From NCBI GenBank assembly GCA_044360385.1, contig JBIKKK010000031.1, positions 1 through 16,577 on the forward strand: a DNA stretch of 16,577 bases. The letters are read 5' to 3'. Positions within the stretch are counted from its first letter, which is position 1; the number at the start of each line of letters is the position of its first letter. Origin of the DNA: Mxb001 sp044360385 (GTDB lineage Bacteria > Actinomycetota > Actinomycetes > S36-B12). A program made the translations under genes and the position numbers. The notes under the pieces are model-generated. The model searched no databases, was not told where the DNA came from, and worked only from the letters and a program-made list of their open reading frames with translations. Below are positions 15,301 through 16,577 of this stretch, in pieces.

Positions 15301-16292
15301 GCAAGGATCCTCTCCGCATCGGTGTCATCGGCACCGGTCGCATCGGGCGCATGCACGCCGAATACATCGCACGCCAGACACCTCGCGCGACCCTGTCGGC
15401 GGTGAGCGACGTCAATGCCGCGTCGGCTGCTGAAGTAGGCGCGGCGTACGGCGTGCCCGCGGTGAGCGCCGAGGAGGTCATCGCGATGTCGGACGCCGTG
15501 GCTATCTGCACGTCGACCGACACCCACGTCGACTACATCGTGGCCGCGGCCGAGGCCGGCAGGGCGATCTTCTGCGAGAAGCCGGTGAGCCTCGACCTCG
15601 CCGAGGTCGATCGTGCGGCGGAGGTGCTGGAGCGCACCGGCGTGCCCTTCATGGTGGGCTTCAATCGGCGCTTCGATCCCGGTCACCGCGCGGTGCGTGA
15701 GGCTGTGCGCAGTGGGCGCATCGGCGACGTGCGCATGGCCCGCGTGACGAGTCGTGATCCCTCTCCGCCGCCGGTGGAATACGTGAAGGTGAGCGGTGGC
15801 ATCTGGGTCGACATGATGATCCACGACTTCGATATGGCCGCCTTCGTCGTCGGCTCGCCCGTCGTCAAGGTGTGGGCGCAGGGTGCCAACCTCATCGACC
15901 CGGCGATCGGCGAGTCCGGTGATGTCGACCTTGGTGTCGCGGTGCTCACGCACGCCAATGGCGCCATCACCACGATCGATATCGCACGTGAGGCGCCCTA
16001 CGGCTACGACCAGCGTGTCGAGGTGCTTGGCTCGCTCGGCATGACGGTCTCCGACAACGAGCGCCTCAACCGCAGCGAGGTCTATCTCGCGGATGAGACG
16101 CATCGCCCGGTGCTGCCTCACTTCTTCATCGAGCGCTATGAGACCGCCTATCGGGACCAGTGGCGCTACTTCACCGACTACGTGCTCGACGGCGGGGAGT
16201 CGCCCGTCTCACTCGCCGATGGTCGTGCGCCCGTCGTCATTGCTGCGGCGGCCGCGGAGAGCGCGCGGACGGGCCTCCCCGTCGAGGTGTAG
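15297..16292 (+). CDS. iolG: Inositol 2-dehydrogenase-like Gfo/Idh/MocA oxidoreductase
   Basis: The 331-residue protein has all marks of IolG: Rossmann GVIGTGRIG (residues 9-17), FCEKPVSLDL with Lys95, GFNRRFDPGH, SRDPSPPPVEYVKVSGG, the catalytic DMMIHDFDM with Asp172 and His176, APYGYDQRVEVLGS and FFIERYETAY. The residues Lys, Asp172 and His176 are those used by Bacillus inositol dehydrogenase. The reaction would be NAD-dependent oxidation of a ring hydroxyl of myo-inositol or a related cyclitol or sugar to a ketone. GTG 15297 overlaps the dioxygenase stop and has GGGAG (15287-15291) 5 bases before it. The rest of the inositol route is not in the window, so an inositol derivative is as likely as inositol itself. 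Confidence 0.92.
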   Translation: MSKDPLRIGVIGTGRIGRMHAEYIARQTPRATLSAVSDVNAASAAEVGAAYGVPAVSAEEVIAMSDAVAICTSTDTHVDYIVAAAEAGRAIFCEKPVSLDLAEVDRAAEVLERTGVPFMVGFNRRFDPGHRAVREAVRSGRIGDVRMARVTSRDPSPPPVEYVKVSGGIWVDMMIHDFDMAAFVVGSPVVKVWAQGANLIDPAIGESGDVDLGVAVLTHANGAITTIDIAREAPYGYDQRVEVLGSLGMTVSDNERLNRSEVYLADETHRPVLPHFFIERYETAYRDQWRYFTDYVLDGGESPVSLADGRAPVVIAAAAAESARTGLPVEV

Positions 16293-16403
16293 GGGTTCCA
16301 CTCCGATTCCGTGCCTCGGCGCGATCCCGTCGCGTAGGTCGGCAGGCACACCCTGATTCGATGATGAGGGTGGATGCCCAAAGCCTTTGGCAGAGGGAGT
16401 TGC

Positions 16404-16409
16404 CATACT
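16404..16409 (+). promoter_or_regulatory. -10 element of a predicted leaderless transcript for the rmlD-like gene
   Basis: CATACT lies exactly 6 bases before GTG 16416. The purine run at 16393-16399 is too far upstream (17 bases) to serve as a ribosome site. No clear -35 is seen at 16-18 bases from the element. Confidence 0.4.
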
Positions 16410-16415
16410 GCAACC

Positions 16416-16577
16416 GTGGCGCAGCGGGAGTGGTGGGTGATCGGTCCCACGGGGCAGTTGGGCCGCGAACTCCTGGAGCAAGCGGCACCTGAAGGCATCG
16501 CACTGCGAGCCATCCCTCGTGCGGACCTTGATCTTGCTCGTCCGGACACGGTGCGGGATTTCTTCTCTTGGGGACGG
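16416..16577 (+). CDS. rfbD: dTDP-4-dehydrorhamnose reductase-like protein (RmlD/RfbD), 3' partial
   Basis: Fifty-four codons are open from GTG 16416 to the window end. They read a first beta strand and nucleotide-binding loop WWVIGPTGQLGRELL, then a second strand ending ADLDLARPDTVRDFF. This matches the start of RmlD/RfbD, where GxxGQLGxxL and 'R.ELDI.D...V' are conserved. The enzyme reduces dTDP-6-deoxy-lyxo-4-hexulose to dTDP-L-rhamnose for cell-wall and surface polysaccharides. The GTG choice gives the normal short distance to the loop. The remaining two thirds or more of the protein lie outside the window, so intactness is unknown. The gene is separated by 123 bases from the IolG-like gene and appears to be a new unit. 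Confidence 0.75.
   Translation, partial: MAQREWWVIGPTGQLGRELLEQAAPEGIALRAIPRADLDLARPDTVRDFFSWGR

Noticed and set aside
16329..16345. Possible terminator after iolG
   Set aside because: CGCGA and TCGCG pair over only five bases with no T tract; too weak to call.

Overview
The window is high-GC DNA that looks like an actinobacterium (Actinomycetota, perhaps Micrococcales; the genus cannot be told from this sequence). The evidence is strong G/C bias at third codon positions, GTG and TTG starts, several genes that seem to be translated without a leader, a Ser/Ala-rich lipoprotein linker, and a very large secreted Ig-like/FN3 protein. I see no mobile element, CRISPR array, tRNA or rRNA.

Layout. 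Bases 1-4153 hold the 3' part of a giant secreted beta-propeller/Ig-like/fibronectin-III protein whose N-terminus lies before the window. A long hairpin follows (4161-4224). Next are two gene remnants on the minus strand (4224-4620): the last 45 codons of a DODA-type extradiol dioxygenase, and the start of a secreted protein whose sequence runs up to where a GxxGxx collagen-like tail would begin. A LacI-family repressor (minus, 4636-5712) then faces away from a three-gene sugar ABC importer that closely resembles the FrcB/FrcC/FrcA family (5915-9057). A 12-bp perfect palindrome between them lies where it could control both promoters. A hairpin after the binding-protein gene probably gives more binding protein than permease and ATPase.

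From 9054 onward there is an oxidoreductase-rich segment: a Gfo/Idh/MocA dehydrogenase (minus), an orphan Peripla_BP_6 receptor-like secreted protein, a GMC flavoprotein oxidoreductase, a small ABM-fold monooxygenase, an N-terminally anchored alpha/beta hydrolase (minus), and a PhyH-type Fe(II)/2-oxoglutarate dioxygenase whose stop codon overlaps the start of an IolG-type inositol 2-dehydrogenase. The window ends in the first 54 codons of an RmlD/RfbD-like dTDP-4-dehydrorhamnose reductase (16416 onward), which starts a different theme (nucleotide-sugar synthesis).

How the genes may work together (inference). LacI plus the FrcABC-like importer would take up a monosaccharide or cyclitol. The two Gfo/Idh enzymes, the GMC enzyme and the PhyH oxygenase could oxidise it or a modified form of it. 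The canonical inositol genes iolB, iolC, iolD and iolE are not in the window, so the substrate stays open. The PhyH-IolG coupled pair and the nearby GMC/ABM pair are the best candidates for an undescribed oxidative sugar or cyclitol pathway.
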